A program made the position numbers and the translations under genes. The notes beneath the pieces are model-generated. The model was not told the origin of the DNA and did not search any database. It was given only the letters and a program-made list of their open reading frames with translations. From assembly GCA_032207245.1 (NCBI GenBank), contig CM063510.1, positions 160,348,347 to 160,412,346 of the forward strand: a stretch of 64,000 nucleotides of DNA, read 5' to 3'. This document shows, piece by piece, positions 25,201 through 36,040 of the stretch. Position 1 is the stretch's first letter. Each line of letters begins with the position of its first letter. The stretch is from Pardosa pseudoannulata (lineage: Eukaryota > Arthropoda > Arachnida > Araneae > Lycosidae).

Positions 25201-28200
25201 CCTATAATTAAAAATTACAACAAATAAATCTAAATAAATTAAATTGGTAATTGTTAGTACTACAGTTAATACTACAAAATACAATATTATTTTATTCTGT
25301 AGTATTAACTTTAAATCCTGTATGATAATGAAAATACAAAATCTACATTATAAACTATAAATAACGATGCCTAGTGATATCAGAACACATAGGACAGAGA
25401 ACTTTCAAAATGAAATAGTTGAGGTAAATCAGGAAAAAATTTAAGTTCAAATTAAAAATCTTTAATGTTTAGGTAATGAATATGAAAAAAACATGCATTA
25501 GATAAACAATTATACATAAAATATATGTTAACATTGATGTATTTAATAATATCAAAGTTTAAAATTGAAATTGCGGTTTGATGCATTGCATTTTTTCCTA
25601 AACCATATAAAAATTATTCTAAAAATAAGCTCATTTTATTCTGTAGTTTTAACTTTAAATCCTGTATGATAATGAAAATACAAAATCTACATTATAAACT
25701 ATAAATATAATGTTTCCTTGTGATATCATAGGAATGAGAACTTTGAAAATGAAATAGTTGAGGCAAATCAGAAAAAAATTTAAGTTTAAAATCTTTAATG
25801 TTTAGGTAATGAATATGAAAAAAATGTGCATTAGATAAACAATTATACATAAAATATATGTTCACATTGATGTATTTAATAATATCAAAGTTTATAATTG
25901 AAATTGTGGTTTGATGCATTACACTTTTTTCCTACAACCATATAAAAATTATTCTAAAAATTGTTGAAATATGTAATCGCACTCATACTTGGTGATTTGG
26001 TGTTTTGGCTGCTTATTATTATTTAAGCAATAGTTTTTTTGTATGTACAAGGTTTTCTTGAGTTGATCCTTTTGTATTTTCATTGGATGTGTTTGATTAG
26101 TTTTGTCTTGTAACAGTAATTTGATTGGCTGGGCTCAGGATCTTTATAAAACTACAAAAGCCCAATGTACCTTAGATTATTATCTTTCTTATTTTATTTT
26201 AATTTTTTCTTTTTCCAATATTTTGTGTATCGTATCATTCCGTTACTTTGCTCTCGTTTATCTTTTGTTTACGTAATGTTTTGTCTTGTTTTATGTTTAT
26301 AAAAATCAAAAAAACTGAAAAAATGCTTAATAAAAATTTTTAAATTTTATAAAAACCAAAAATATATCTTTTTGTTAGTGCTGTCACTTTTTGTTTATTT
26401 TTATTTGCCGTGCCAAGTTGCAACTTTTTAATGTCCCTATTTTTTATTATTGTACTACTTATTTTATATATTTTCTGAGCATCATGTTGTTGAATCTATG
26501 TATTGCTGTTAACCATACCGAATGGTCATTGTCAAGGTTACAGTCTAATTATCCCCTAATTAGACAACGCGTTGGTTACTCATAATTTTTTATGAGAACG
26601 TTCTCACCTCCTCGCTTCCTTGTGAGCTGGAGTGTATTAAATTTTTGTTTGGATTACTTTTTGCCTAGAGGCCTAAATTTATGTTTTGATCTGCTTACGT
26701 TCGGAGGTTAAAGTGAAGACCTTACACTTTGCTAGGTACTCCGTTAAACCCAATTACCTTGACCTTGATATTATCTTTATTATCATTATTATTATTTATT
26801 TTGGTGTCTTTAACAAAAGGTGTTTTGCGATCTACGGCTCTTCATTATGCTTCAACGAAAATAAGCTAATTTTTTTTAATACTAAACATGAATTATTTAA
26901 GTTTGATTTGCTTACTTACTTTTTCCACATAATGCCATGGTGCATCTTTTTTTCCATGTTTAGATAATGAAGCTCTCTATAAATATTAATTATATATAAA
27001 TATAAAGTTGATGCATGGTACACACACAAATATACATAAGAACATGGTGATTAAATATAAATATTAATATTGATACTTTTAAGCAGGGTTGGCTTCATTT
27101 GCCCAACCCGAAAAAAACTCGGACAGGTTTTTTCAAAAAAAAAACCCATTTGAAAACACCCAATTGGGTTTTTTCAAAATTGGGTTCTCAAAATCTTTAT
27201 TTAAAATTCCACATATTTAACTAATAATAAATATATTGAATTAAATCTGTAATATATATTACATATTTTATCTTTGAGAATGATTTTAGATTTTTATTAA
27301 TTTGAGGGGGTCTAAACTGCTAGAAAAAACAAAAACTTAAAAACTTTTCAGGGAAAAATAGTTATCTGTATAACAAATACAATAAAATCTAAATTAAACA
27401 AAGTTAATATGAATGTATGATGAAAAAAAAAAAGAATATTGAAGTATTACATGTGATAAAATTAATTGAAAAATGGACAAGAAAAATTGAGAAAAAAAAT
27501 ATGTATAACAACTGCAAATAAATAAGCATGGGGATAATATATATAATTAATTCTGCTACTTATCATATATAACTTACAAATTAACTAAAAAAAATATTTT
27601 CTAAATGCTTTAATAACACAACACTGTTAATAAATATGGAGCAACAATTTAATACATTTTATTGAAAAGAAAAAACTTCAATTGCAACTATTTCACAGCA
27701 AACTTTTAGTATAAAATAATCGCCATTCAAAACTAGTTTTTTGATGTTAGAAAAATTTTATAATATGAAAAAAATGTATTTTAAGATTTCAAAATTTCCT
27801 TTAATTTAAACAAAAATTTCTTCTGCATAATTTAAAATTGATTTTTAAATTTTTCAATTTTAAAAAGTTATTAACATTTTAAATTTATTTTAATTATGCA
27901 ATTAATTATATATCCTGTCCTCTTACATAAAAAAAAAATCTGAATAGCTAAACAATTGGGGATTTGAAAAAATCCCCAAAAAAGCATCTAAAACCCATTA
28001 AAGTATAGTAAAAACCCTGATAAAACCAAAAAAAGAGCCCCAAAACCCTGAAAAAAACTTAAAAACCCTGAAAAAATCCACTGGGTTTTTGCCAACCCTG
28101 CTTTTAAGGAGCGAAAATAATAATATAGCTATGTTCATTATATTTCACTGATTATGAAATGTAAAAATTTAAAATCAATCTTACTTCTTTTGAAATTCTT

Positions 28201-28246
28201 CATAAAGAACACGAGCTTTCAAATAAAATTCTTGGGCCATTCTTTT
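16285..28246 (-). CDS. Coiled-coil, Ser/acidic-rich protein of unknown function (seven exons found, 3' end missing)
   Basis: Seven minus-strand exons join in frame: 28246-28185, 25201-25045, 23424-22548, 21798-21727, 20779-20647, 19731-19657 and 16343-16285. Each has AG before it and GT after it, and all phases agree (2,0,1,1,2,2,1). They give about 476 residues from an ATG at 28238-28240; this may be the true start, or an upstream exon may exist since the frame stays open to the acceptor. The N-terminus (MAQEFYLKARVLYEEFQKKD, then IDs such as KAKETEETYKNILEKMEELD) is predicted to form a coiled coil over about 75 residues. The 292-residue middle exon is rich in Ser, Asn, Glu and Lys. Later exons are polar: SVASDSDVGYEKESPLA, the acidic SGSESEDEVESALA, then basic KPTKLSGNKPQSKLSKNTRK. 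No enzyme domain or membrane segment is visible. I do not recognise the family; a scaffold or cytoskeletal/centrosomal role would be a guess. Confidence 0.75.
16579..16930 (+). mobile_element. hAT-like repeat fragment (CAGGGTCTTCAGCAAACAGG end)
   Basis: It begins with CAGGGTCTTCAGCAAACAGG followed by AATTATCAAGGATTTGG phrases, as in the repeat at 49849-50552. The right end is not clear. It lies in an intron of the coiled-coil gene, next to a short TA tract. Confidence 0.4.
17770..18440. repeat. Long inverted repeat (hairpin) with 49-nt perfect stem
   Basis: The segment 17825-17873 (TCGCCAAACCAGTGTATTTA...) is the exact reverse complement of 18324-18372. The similarity extends with a few mismatches to arms of about 150 nt (roughly 17770-17920 and 18285-18440), separated by about 365 nt of unrelated AT-rich sequence. 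It lies in the intron between exons 19657 and 16343 of the minus-strand gene. It could be a fold-back transposon or a locus for a long hairpin RNA. Confidence 0.85.
18707..19422 (+). mobile_element. MITE family 2 (CAGAGATGAAA ends), copy 1
   Basis: It starts CAGAGATGAAAGCTAGTC and ends ...TGACCATTTTTATCTTTG, an imperfect inverted repeat. TATTTG flanks both sides (18701-18706 and 19423-19428). Related copies are at 23481-24629, at 41132-41986 (inverted) and at 61240-61627 (inverted, truncated). Shared internal phrases include GTTGTAAGTTTACTTTGGAA and ACATGTAATGATAAGC-like blocks. The CAGAGATG end suggests hAT. Confidence 0.7.
19792..20609 (-). mobile_element. MITE family 1, copy 2 (inverted)
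   Basis: The plus strand reads CAGGGTTCCCACTCTTTTTC at the start and GACCGTGAGAACCCTG at the end. It is the reverse complement of the element at 7629-8375, including an internal TA microsatellite near 20165-20196. ATACA directly flanks both ends (before 19792 and from 20610), giving a 5-bp target duplication. It sits in an intron, less than 40 bp from the exon at 20647-20779. Confidence 0.8.
21115..21265 (+). mobile_element. Short hAT MITE (151 bp) with perfect 8-bp target duplication
   Basis: The ends are CAGGGGCATACGTAAAGG and ATGTGTATGCCACTG. TTACTATG is present exactly on both sides (21107-21114 and 21266-21273). The relative at 28482-28640 is in the opposite orientation. The element lies in an intron of the coiled-coil gene. 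Confidence 0.85.
23481..24629 (+). mobile_element. MITE family 2, copy 2, interrupted by a LINE insertion
   Basis: It starts CACAGATGAAAGCTAGTGAG and resumes after the LINE at 24564 to end ...TGACCATTTTTCATTTCTG, matching the ends of the copy at 18707. The LINE (23736-24563) splits it. Confidence 0.6.
23736..24563 (+). pseudogene. 5'-truncated LINE: RNase H domain, terminal zinc-knuckle-like motif and (TAA)n tail
   Basis: From about 23748 the plus strand reads IRLVWTPGHRGIHPNEKADE followed by LCKQG, the hallmark of the RNase H domain of I/Jockey-type non-LTR retrotransposons (WxPGHxGIxGNExADxLAK). After one frameshift near 24030 it continues CFHCTENNTPDHILLYCVKF, the usual Cys/His motif close to the end of such open reading frames. 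The 3' end is a TAA-type microsatellite (about 24533-24560). GAACAAT flanks both sides (23729-23735 and 24564-24570), a likely target duplication. It is not functional. Confidence 0.8.
25290..25966. repeat. Tandem duplication, two units of about 344 bp
   Basis: Unit 1 (25290-25632) and unit 2 (25634-25966) both begin TTTTATTCTGTAGT and end ...AAAAATTATTCTAAAAAT. They differ by scattered substitutions and small indels, so the duplication is old. It lies in the intron between exons 25045 and 28185; unit 1 starts less than 100 bp from exon 25201. Confidence 0.85.
25967..26657 (+). other. Candidate LTR-like or promoter-like segment
   Basis: Directly after the tandem duplication comes TGTTGAAATATG. 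Around 26120-26165 an inverted CCAAT box (GATTGGCTGGG) is followed by TATAAA (26147-26152). Further on, many AATAAA-like motifs and a perfect inverted repeat GTCTAATTA-5 nt-TAATTAGAC (26543-26565) occur. This could be a solo LTR or the 5' part of a retroposon ending in the 108-bp unit at 26660. No target duplication was found. Confidence 0.25.
26660..26767 (+). repeat. Dispersed 106-108-bp unit, copy 1
   Basis: The unit begins TTTGCCTAGAGGCCTAAATT and ends AATTACCTTGACCTTG. It is about 93% identical (7 differences in 106) to 41578-41683. Here it is followed by an (ATT)n-like tract up to about 26805, as after a retroposon 3' end. It does not match any RNA gene that I recognise. Confidence 0.8.
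27084..28100 (+). mobile_element. hAT MITE of 1017 bp with perfect 8-bp target duplication
   Basis: The ends are CAGGGTTGGCTTCATTTGCC and GGGTTTTTGCCAACCCTG; CTTTTAAG occurs exactly on both sides (27076-27083 and 28101-28108). The subterminal parts are rich in AACCC/GGGTT phrases. No transposase frame remains. It lies in the first intron found of the coiled-coil gene, under 90 bp from exon 28185. Confidence 0.88.
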
Positions 28247-28481
28247 CTAAAAAACAGAAAATATAAAATAAAACTAACATTTTACAAAAACATCGATGGA
28301 AATCCTTTATAACAGTTTTTATATAACAAAAAATTGAAGAAAAAAAAAGAATTATTTAAAATAAAATAATTTTATCAGAACATTATTCTTTATTCATAGT
28401 ACTACTAGATGACAGGTTTGTCATACTATCTTTATCATAATAAGCAAGACACAATCATGACAGTCTAGGGCCCTGGGAATA

Positions 28482-28640
28482 GTGGCGTAAGCAGAGTTTT
28501 TTCAAGGGGGAAGGGTGTTCATAATTCTAAAAAATAATAGCCTGCATAATTTCCACTAAAATTTTTATTTTTGCCCTTTTGTCTGACCTCAAGGGGGGTG
28601 TTTAAACCCCTAACCCCCACCTTGTGTAAGCCTCTGCCTG
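28482..28640 (-). mobile_element. Relative of the 151-bp hAT MITE
   Basis: The sequence from TAGTGGCGTAAGCAGAG to GTAAGCCTCTGCCTG matches the element at 21115 in inverse orientation (shared AGGGGTTTAAACACC-type and AATTCTAAAAAATAATA blocks). No clear target duplication. Confidence 0.6.
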
Positions 28641-28795
28641 GTAAAGATAAATTTGCTCCACCTCCTCCAACCTACTATTACAGGAATGTATTGAACAACA
28701 GACAAAAAGAGTAAATAAATTTTGGACATAGTTATGTATATAGTGCATAAAATTTTTGATTTTATCTATCTTTGGGCTTTTATAAAAAAAACTTA

Positions 28796-29505
28796 TTTAT
28801 ATTTTTATGTTTGGGAAGTTATATGAATCTACACAACTGGATGAGTTTCAGTTATTCTATTCTATTAGGTCATTTGGAAGACAATTTCACATTTTGTTCA
28901 TGAAAGTGAATAAAATATTAAAGTTTGGAATGCTACAGTCTACTGTTTTGCACACTTGGTTATATTTTCATGTTTGGGAAGTTATATAACACTACACAAC
29001 CGGATGAGTTTGAATTATTCTATTCTATTAGGTCATTTGGAAGATAATTTCATATTTTGTTCATGAAAATTAATAAAATGTTAAAGTTTGTTTTGCAGTG
29101 GCTGCGGTAGGTTTTCATGCAGGATGTGCAGAGAACATGGATTTTCCAATAAATCTTTAATTATTAAGATATCTGAGTTCTCCATTCTGAAATGGGTTAT
29201 TTATTATGAATATAAATTTAAAGAATACAATAAATAAAATATTTACAAGTAGTCGAGTCATAACTATAAAAAGGTCCATATGTGCAAGGTGTGCAGTGCA
29301 CACCCTGCATTTATGGACCGCACGCCACTGTTGTTTTGGAGTGCTACAGTCTACTGTTTTGCATACAAGGTTATATTTTTATGTTTTGGAAGTTATATAA
29401 CACTACACAACCGGATGAGTTTGAGTTATTCTATTCCATTAGGTCATTTGGAAAGCAATTTCACATTTTGTTCATGAAAGTGAATAAAATATTAAAGTTT
29501 GTTTT
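28796..29505. repeat. Three copies of a 130-170-bp unit carrying a SINE tail
   Basis: Copies lie at about 28796-28960, 28961-29087 and 29366-29505. Each contains CACAACCGGATGAGTTT-like and TATTAGGTCATTTGGAA blocks and ends in the inverted SINE family 1 tail (TGCTACAGTCTACTGTTTTGC). The series suggests tandem duplication including the tail of the SINE at 29505. A hAT MITE later split the second and third copies. Confidence 0.75.
29096..29330 (+). mobile_element. hAT MITE of 235 bp with perfect 8-bp target duplication
   Basis: The ends are CAGTGGCTGCGGTAGG and GGACCGCACGCCACTG. TTGTTTTG is present on both sides (29088-29095 and 29331-29338). It is inserted between copies two and three of the repeat unit at 28796-29505, so it is younger than that duplication. 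Confidence 0.88.
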
Positions 29506-29675
29506 GGAGTGTTACAGTCAACTCCTTTGTACACGAGGGCTAATAAAACTGGGACCTATTACTGCTACAAGGCAATTTGAACGGCTATGAACATCCATGT
29601 CTGTAGTGGGATTTGAATTCGCAAACTCTTGTTCTGAATAGCAGCATTCTACCATTTAGACATTATGTGGCACAA
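29505..29675 (-). mobile_element. tRNA-derived SINE, family 1 (inverted)
   Basis: It reads tail first (TTTTGGAGTGTTACAGTCAA), then CATCCATGTCTGTAGTGGGA, the B-box region GGATTTGAATTCGC and an A-box trace near 29655. Its tail is the source of the short tail pieces in the repeat units just to the left. Confidence 0.7.
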
Positions 29676-30793
29676 AGTATTAAGTATTTAGATATTTTAT
29701 AAAACTACGTAGTAATAATTTTAAACAATATGTAAATGTTAATGTGGTTTAGAGTAAAGTTTGCAAGTAAAAATATTTCCAGGAAAAAATGAAATCAGTT
29801 GCTAAATTTAAAACTGCCCTATCTCCCTTAACAAAGAAAAAAATACGGATAGTTAAAGAATATAACTACTGACTAGGTAAAATAGAATGTAAAACTGAAG
29901 ATATTAAAGATAGAGAATAAAATTTAAATTCCTTGTAAAAGATATATTAGTTCCAGATTTGATTAAACTGAAAATGTTTAATGGGAAACTTAGTAAAACA
30001 ATACCAATGAAAATAAGAAATGTAAATCTCATAATTCCATGTGAAAATCCTGCAGAGTTCTGTACAAATGTTATTTATTAATGAAGAAAAATAACAAGAG
30101 AATAAAATTATGATACTAAAATTAAAGCTATTGAAATTAAAATAATTTAGTTAACTTATCAAACGATAATATATCATAAAATAATCGTCAAAGATGTTAG
30201 AAAGGTGGGTGAAAGACAGACATATTATTAAAAAAGCACTTTTAAGACATTCAGAATTTGCAGATCTTAATGTATTTTAAGATACGCAAATGATAGTACT
30301 AGAAAAATTTTCTTTCAATAGAATTTTAAGGCACTAGTGAAAGTGGGTGAAAGTGGTCAGGACGGTTTCCCATTTCAACATTCCAAGGTAGTACATGAAA
30401 AGATGAAATATGATAACTGATTTTACAAACAATGTACATAGGTCTTGAATAATTTTCAAAATTGATTACTAACACTTTTTAAAAGACATTATACCTTTGA
30501 TTCTTTTAAAATTTCAAACTTATCTTAAAAATTTAGATTTTTTTTGGCATTTTAAAATACTCTTATCTCTGTTACTTAAATAAATTAAAAATTATTTCAC
30601 AAACTAATTTTATTAATTTTAATAATTTCAGGTCATTATCAAAACCATTTTAATATTACAAACAGTACAATAAACATTTTCTGCATACTACAGTTATTAA
30701 TCTTTTATTGGGGGTATTTAAGCGAAATCTAAATGAAACTCATACATTTCAAACAGAAACACGAAATATGTTTATTTTATTTTATCAAATTTT

Positions 30794-30808
30794 GCGCCAT
30801 CTGGCGGC
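30794..30808 (-). promoter_or_regulatory. CTCF-like motif
   Basis: The minus strand reads GCCGCCAGATGGCGC. This fits the CTCF core (CCxSYAGRKGGCGC), including the AGATGGCGC form known for insect CTCF. It stands out in an AT-rich background and lies between the divergent coiled-coil and cyclin K genes, where an insulator would make sense. It is one motif match only. Confidence 0.35.
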
Positions 30809-31204
30809 TACCCATAACCCCAGAGTAACACTCGATTACTCTGCTAATTATTTTTCTATGGCCCATAATGTAGGTACATCTATGTTGAGATAAGTTGATA
30901 TTAAAATGGTCGAGAGTCATGCCATTTGATCTGGTATCGCTCTATCTCCAGAATAATGAGTATTTTTAAATTACTCTCTATCATAGAGATAAAACCTAAC
31001 TTCTCTGACAACATTCTACAGAAATCAAAGATTTAATTCCGCCAGGTATTTTGTATGATTCATTACCCTTTAGTTTGGGATCTCCAGCCCTTCTATGCAT
31101 TTTTTCATATTACTGAATCTATTTTAATATTAGTTTGGCATATGCTAAAACACTGACCACATAACACTGCGGGTTCAGCATCTCTACTTTGGTATCGCCT
31201 TGCC

Positions 31205-31440
31205 AATTCGTCTAAATTACGCAAGCAACATCTTCTTACCCTATTCTTAGAACTATACCACTGCTTTTTCTTCTTCTATTTGTAAAAAACACCTCACAAG
31301 GGAGCTGCTGTCAGGCACGATGACCCGGGGCCATCGTGATCACGATGTCCCCGTCTCAGGTTGCATATCGCACTCAGGTTACCTCCCTACTCCCAAACGA
31401 CCATATCCATGTTCTGTTTATGCTCTATGATTTTTAAAAT
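31205..31440 (-). other. GC-rich block with 28-nt palindrome and faint U1 snRNA-like 5' part
   Basis: Between 31326 and 31353 lies a near-perfect palindrome centred on CATCGTGATCACGATG. Read on the minus strand from 31368, ATATGCAACCTG is followed 26 nt later by TGATCACGA, which recalls the order and spacing of the U1 snRNA 5' end and stem-loop I. The rest of U1, including an Sm site, is not seen, so at best this is a fragment. The block might instead be part of a first exon or promoter for one of the two flanking genes. Confidence 0.2.
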
Positions 31441-33176
31441 TTTTGATAAAAACCTCAGCAGCATCTGGATATCTCAACTCAAAAGAGTTGATAAAAAAAA
31501 AATAATGTAATATTCTTGTTAATCTTTTATGGAATACGATGTTCGGTGTACTGTAAATTTGTGAGCCTTTTCTAATTTACGATTTCTATCCAGTGTTTGT
31601 TTGTTAATGAATACTCTCAATATTATAAATTCTTAAAATTTATTTCGTAAGACGTAGAATGATATTTGTAGTACTTTCATATTGTATTAATTTGAACTTA
31701 ATGGTAAGATTTTTATTTATTGTGACTTTGCGGTATGTGTTTTTTATAAATCTACCTTTCATCCCGATTTTAATGTCATATCGTGGGAATAAACAAAAAA
31801 AAAATAGCAAAATGTTTGAAAAATCTTTTTTAAAGTAACTTTTTATAAATAATATTGTGTAAACAGCCAAACATTACATTTTTGTTATAAGTTGACATAT
31901 ATATTTATCTCCATTTGAGCATATAAGAGGTATTTACATATGTGTTTACACACACTCACATATATACTCACAAACACATGTTTATGTACATATATGTGTG
32001 TGTGTGTAAATTTTTTATGCATTCATTATTAATCCATATTTAACAAATAGATTTCTTTATTACAAAGAAATTAAATTATTTTAAATGTAATGTTATGTAT
32101 TTCTGTTCAGATAGTCACAAAAATTCATTTTTAGCTTCTAATATTGTTGGAGGGAAACTTATAAATTGGATAGATCTAAAATCAACTACTTGCATCTGAC
32201 AAACATTCTTTAGTAATCCAGTAATATTTTTATGATGCTAATATCTTTTCATCTTCAGGAATATGTTACATAAAAAATGCCTTTAATGCTTTCTTGATTG
32301 AATTTGTGTCATATTTCTGGCTTTTTCACATCTGTCTCGTGATATAATGAAAAAACTATATTGTTCATTCACTTTGCAATTTCATTGTATATCTTGATTA
32401 ATTTATATTATTTTTTAAAGTGATTAGGAATGATATAAGTTACAGTTCTGAGGCATGTCATATTAGACTTTGCAATGTAAAATTTTTGTATAATTGTGTT
32501 AACTATACAAATTTAAATTATACATTGAATTATATTTTGTATAATTCAATGTATAATTTAAATTTTTTTACATGTAGTGGGAAATTTGTAGCAACTTTAT
32601 ACCAAAAGAAAAAAAAACAGTTGAACTTTTTTTATTGATATTGATTTTTTAAAACAAAGTTAGAAATTAACTAACTATTATATAAATTATTTTGAAGCAC
32701 TTGTAGCCAAAAAGTGTTGTAAATCTGATTACATTTTAAAGTTATAAAACTATTTTTAAAAATATTTTGTGTTTTTAACAATTCTTTTTATGTAGATATT
32801 TAATTTATACACCTGAAGGCAATGAATAAGTTTGATAAATATAGTACAGAGAATGTTTTTTAATTGAAAGCTTGGGAGAGTTTCAGGAAAAAGTTTCAAG
32901 GAATGGGATATCTCATATTTAACTTATCCTTATTTAACTATGATTACTTACAAAAATTTTATGTATCTTTGAATAAAACATAATTTTCAACAATAAGATA
33001 ATTGTAGTAATTTTGCGATAAACTGAAATATTTCTGAGAGCATTTGTAGATTTTTGAGAATTGACAAATTTTGAAATTAAAATTTGTAAATATTATGAAA
33101 AATTGTTTAAATTCAATTGATTATATGTTAAAGATTTTAAAATAAGGATTGTTTATGATTTTCTTTTACAGTTGCT

Positions 33177-36004
33177 ATGACCATACTAATGCATAGTTGG
33201 TATTACGAAAAGAAAGACCTCAAACGCTCACCATCTGTTTTGGATGGCCTGGATGTTGAGCGGGAGAGCAGATATCGTAGAGAAGGAGCAAGATTCATCA
33301 TAAATGTTGGAACTAAAATGGGACTGTATCCTTTGTTTTTTGAAAGAGGCATTGTATTTTATGTTTATATATTAATTAAATATAGATAGCATGTTTGTTA
33401 ATATATTTCCAGATAAACTAAGTTATGCTTTTTGATACATAATGAAAATGATATATTTGACTACAAATCTTTGGCTCTTTTTAAATCTCTTTATTTTACT
33501 GACATTGCTCAAAAATCAACTAAAATAAATTTGTTAACTTAAGGAATTCTTACTTTTTTGTTGTTATTATATTGTTATTTAATTTGATAAGTATTACTTC
33601 TAGTTATAATAAATGTATAGTTTTTTCATTCTTTTTTATTGAATAGTAGAATTATATTAGCAAATAAATTAATGACATAATCTGAAGTAACCTAGTTGGT
33701 AAAAGCATAAACTAATAGTTGAAGGGTTGTGAGTTAGAGGATTGAGCCGACCCAAAACAATTAGATTTACTAATGGTTGCAAGGGCATGTAATATAGGTT
33801 CATGGCTGTAATGCCCTCCAAGTTTGAACAATATCTTAGTAGACTGAATCTGGCAGTTTTCTGCTTGGCCCCTGTTTTCAAATTAGGAGGACCCTTTCAG
33901 ATAAAGTCCTATGGATTGCTCTTCAAAATGAAAGATCCAAACCTTTGTCATAAATTGAGTAGCCTCTTGCAAACAAGCTTGGTCTGTTCAAGTGGCATAA
34001 AAATAACATGGGTTATATAACAATGAAGTGCTATATAAATATCAAAGACCTTAATAAGGTTATGAGACCTTATTATGGCAAAACAATTTGTATGTAAATA
34101 GAATGGTGGTCTAATGGTTATCATGCCAGGCTAAAATTTTGGGTGTCCAGAAAGCATGTGAGACATATCTTTCTGTGAAGCCAACAATGTCTAAATTAGA
34201 TAATTAGATGTCTTTGGTACTAGAGTTTGCATGTTTGAATCTCATTAAAGGCATCTATGTTTTCAGCTGTTCAGAATTGGCTTTAAACAGTAGGTCCCAT
34301 TCTCTTTTGCCCTTTTGTAGCAAAACCGTAGATCATAGTGTTCCAAATCATCTCTCTGGGGAAAGATTTTCCTCTTATAGGACAGTTGGCATGGTAAATG
34401 AGGATGGACTAAAAAAAAATCTCCTCCCTGAGTATGATTAAATAAGAACAAATGCTTCATAGGGAGTAATGTTGACCAACTGTTTGTTGCTTTGTATTTT
34501 ATTCCCACAGTATAGAATAAAAAAACTATTGTTTTTATTATAACTACTAATGTGGTAAGATTTTTAATGTGGTTAATATTTGTAATGTTTTAAGTAGCCA
34601 CATTAGAAGCAAACTCTAGGCTTATGAAAAAAAGCTGATGTGTTTTTTGCTTGCCACTTTTGATTTATTTCATTAGTAAAAATTGACTGTGTGTGTATAT
34701 ATAATATATATATATGCAGTTTTTAGCTGATATTTATTATATATATATAGTGTGTATAAGAGTTGCTTTTATTACATTATATATAGTAATGTTCCTTGGT
34801 TACGAGTAATAAATTGATTCTATTAAAGTATATGGAAACCATTGCATTATGGAAACATTTATGGTTATTTAAATTTACTATGCACTGTTAAATTTTATTT
34901 TATATGAAAGTACTGTAGTATTTAAGTATACAGAATTTTGCTAAAAATAATTATCTGTGTTGCTGCAAAAATTTAAAAATCTTATGCAGCATCAAACTAT
35001 ACTTTGTATAATTTAGGACATATTTTTAATTATTGTGTCTGTCTTGTAATATTTTTACAAATTTAAAGCTAAATAGCTTATTTATTTTTTTCTAATATGT
35101 AATTTTTTAATAATTTAGTTACTTTAAGAAAATGTTTTTAATTCAATTTGTATAATATTTATACTTTCATTGCCTCAGCAAGAGGTTAATTTTGCTTTCC
35201 TATTCAAAGAATTTATATTCTGTGTTACTTTTAGAAGTGTGCATTAACTTGGTAATTTTATCCAGAATAAGATTTTTTTTTTCAATAATATTTGCATGAA
35301 TAAATAAAATTATCTGGATTTACCTTAACTTTTGTAGACGCTATGACACCATGGCCACTGGTGTTGTTTATTTTCATAGGTTCTACATGTTTCATTCATT
35401 TAGAACTTTTCCAAGATATGTAAGTTTGCATTTTTACTGTAGTTTATTAGGATTTCATAACCTTAATATGATTTCTTTTAATATATTTCATATGGGACAT
35501 ATTTAATGCATATCTGCAATGTTAATAACGGGCTATTCTGTTATAATTCATAGCTACCTTTTATATAGATCACTTAGAAAATTTTTAACTAGTTTCATAT
35601 GTAGCCCATGGGCCTCTGCGATGTCAAAATGTTTGTGAAATAATGTTATGTTTTTTATTTGATGTGAAATGGGCCCCATTAGTTTCTAGCCAAAAGAACC
35701 TTACCAAAATTTCAGATTTCTTTAAGAGGATCAGGGAATTAATCTGTATACTGATTTTTTTCTCTTATTTCACTTAATTACCCATATATTTTTGCCACTA
35801 TATATTTTTTAATCATTTTCTATTTAACCCAATAAAATCCAAACTAAAACAGTATTTGTTTCATTTAATATCTTAAAATATGGTAAGGAGTCTATACTTT
35901 AGAAGCTTCTGTGAATTTTGGAAAATATTCTGAAAGTTCTGCATTTAAAAATTTTGAAGAAATACTGTTCTAATGCATTCTATTTTTTAAGCATTTAAGT
36001 TCAT

Positions 36005-36040
<36 letters not shown>

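Noticed and set aside
25967..26657. Complete LTR retrotransposon
   Set aside because: No second LTR, no primer-binding site and no gag-pol frame were found; at most it is a solo LTR-like segment.
31205..31368. Functional U1 snRNA gene
   Set aside because: Only the 5' end and the core of stem-loop I are similar; the ACTTACCTG start is altered and no Sm site or 3' stem is seen.
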